Position numbers and translations under genes: made by a program. A stretch of 64,000 bases of DNA from Bacteroidaceae bacterium (GTDB lineage: Bacteria; Bacteroidota; Bacteroidia; Bacteroidales; Bacteroidaceae), in assembly GCA_016286165.1 (NCBI GenBank), contig JAEESE010000004.1:124001-188000 (forward strand), in the 5' to 3' direction. The notes beneath the pieces were generated by a model. That model ran no database searches. It saw only the letters and a list, made by a program, of their open reading frames with translations, and was not told the origin of the DNA. Numbering within the stretch: the stretch's first letter is position 1; each line of letters starts with the position of its first letter. Shown one piece after another: positions 63,857 through 64,000 of this stretch.

Positions 63857-64000
63857 CTATTTATGATGGTAATGATAACGATGACTGCGTTTTGGTTTGT
63901 ATCCAAACAGACGGGCAATGCCAAAGACAAGTAAACGCAAGACTATCCATACGGCATAGAGCACTGCTGTTGCCATCAGGACATAAAGAATAGATGTCCA
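63857..64000 (-). CDS. C-terminal fragment of a small membrane protein
   Basis: An open frame enters from the right edge and ends with TAG at 63857-63859. The 47 visible residues are a hydrophobic helix (TSILYVLMATAVLYAVWIVL), a second short apolar stretch, then a basic His-rich tail (KPKRSHRYHYHHK). The start lies outside the window. It is 24 bp upstream of the Gfo/Idh start and may be in the same operon. I recognise no family. Confidence 0.5.
   Translation of the reverse strand, partial: WTSILYVLMATAVLYAVWIVLRLLVFGIARLFGYKPKRSHRYHYHHK

Overview
The window is from a Bacteroidales genome, most likely a Prevotellaceae-like gut or rumen bacterium. This is inferred from TAnnTTTG promoter boxes, lipoprotein signals of Bacteroidota type, T9SS-like C-terminal tails, secreted xylan enzymes, and many families typical of the order (DUF4837, DUF3078, DUF4251, DUF4922). 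It is chromosomal. I saw no transposase, integrase, phage gene, rRNA, tRNA or CRISPR array.

Layout. 1-14.2 kb is almost entirely minus strand and mostly housekeeping: a partial MscS-like channel, folD, ffh, a GH115 alpha-glucuronidase lying between ffh and secG, a TPR protein, lptE, a sigma-54 activator, pdxA, a DUF4837 lipoprotein, rlmN and a Bax-inhibitor-1 protein. 14.3-25.0 kb holds a GH109-like oxidoreductase and, divergently, a very large fusion protein (GT2, HIT-like DUF4922, SpoIID) followed closely by a GH92 alpha-mannosidase and a secreted endonuclease I with a dockerin-like tail. 25.5-36.4 kb holds DUF1846, a GlcNAc-kinase-like ATPase, then a plus-strand run DUF3078, engB, yidC, S9 peptidase, SPFH, and a DUF4251 lipoprotein. 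36.7-49.9 kb is an accessory carbohydrate region: a second GH109-like protein flanked by inverted repeats, a GH10 xylanase with CBM6-like modules, a GH3 beta-xylosidase/glucosidase, a 59-residue membrane protein coupled to a patatin phospholipase, and a large metalloprotease-like secreted protein with a dockerin-like tail. 49.8-64 kb holds an EamA exporter, an MFS transporter, a CotH-kinase/lamin-tail protein, a YqiA-like esterase, a YjbH-like barrel with a 41-residue lipoprotein, an ApbE-like protein, a double DUF1080 protein and a Tat-exported Gfo/Idh protein, and it ends in a partial membrane protein.

How it fits together. GH10, GH3 and GH115 cover backbone cleavage, xylo-oligomer trimming and glucuronic acid removal in glucuronoxylan use. 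DUF1080 plus Gfo/Idh fit the 3-keto-glycoside route (oxidise, then eliminate or hydrolyse). GH92 beside the GT2/HIT/SpoIID fusion suggests mannose-containing glycans.

The least explained material is (1) the GT2-HIT-SpoIID fusion, (2) a 187-bp nested palindrome at 25.3-25.5 kb, (3) a promoter-like element of about 65 bp present at 25.2 and 39.0 kb, (4) arrays with a 22-bp period at 10.8 and 59.5 kb, and (5) short palindromes inserted in frame into several genes.
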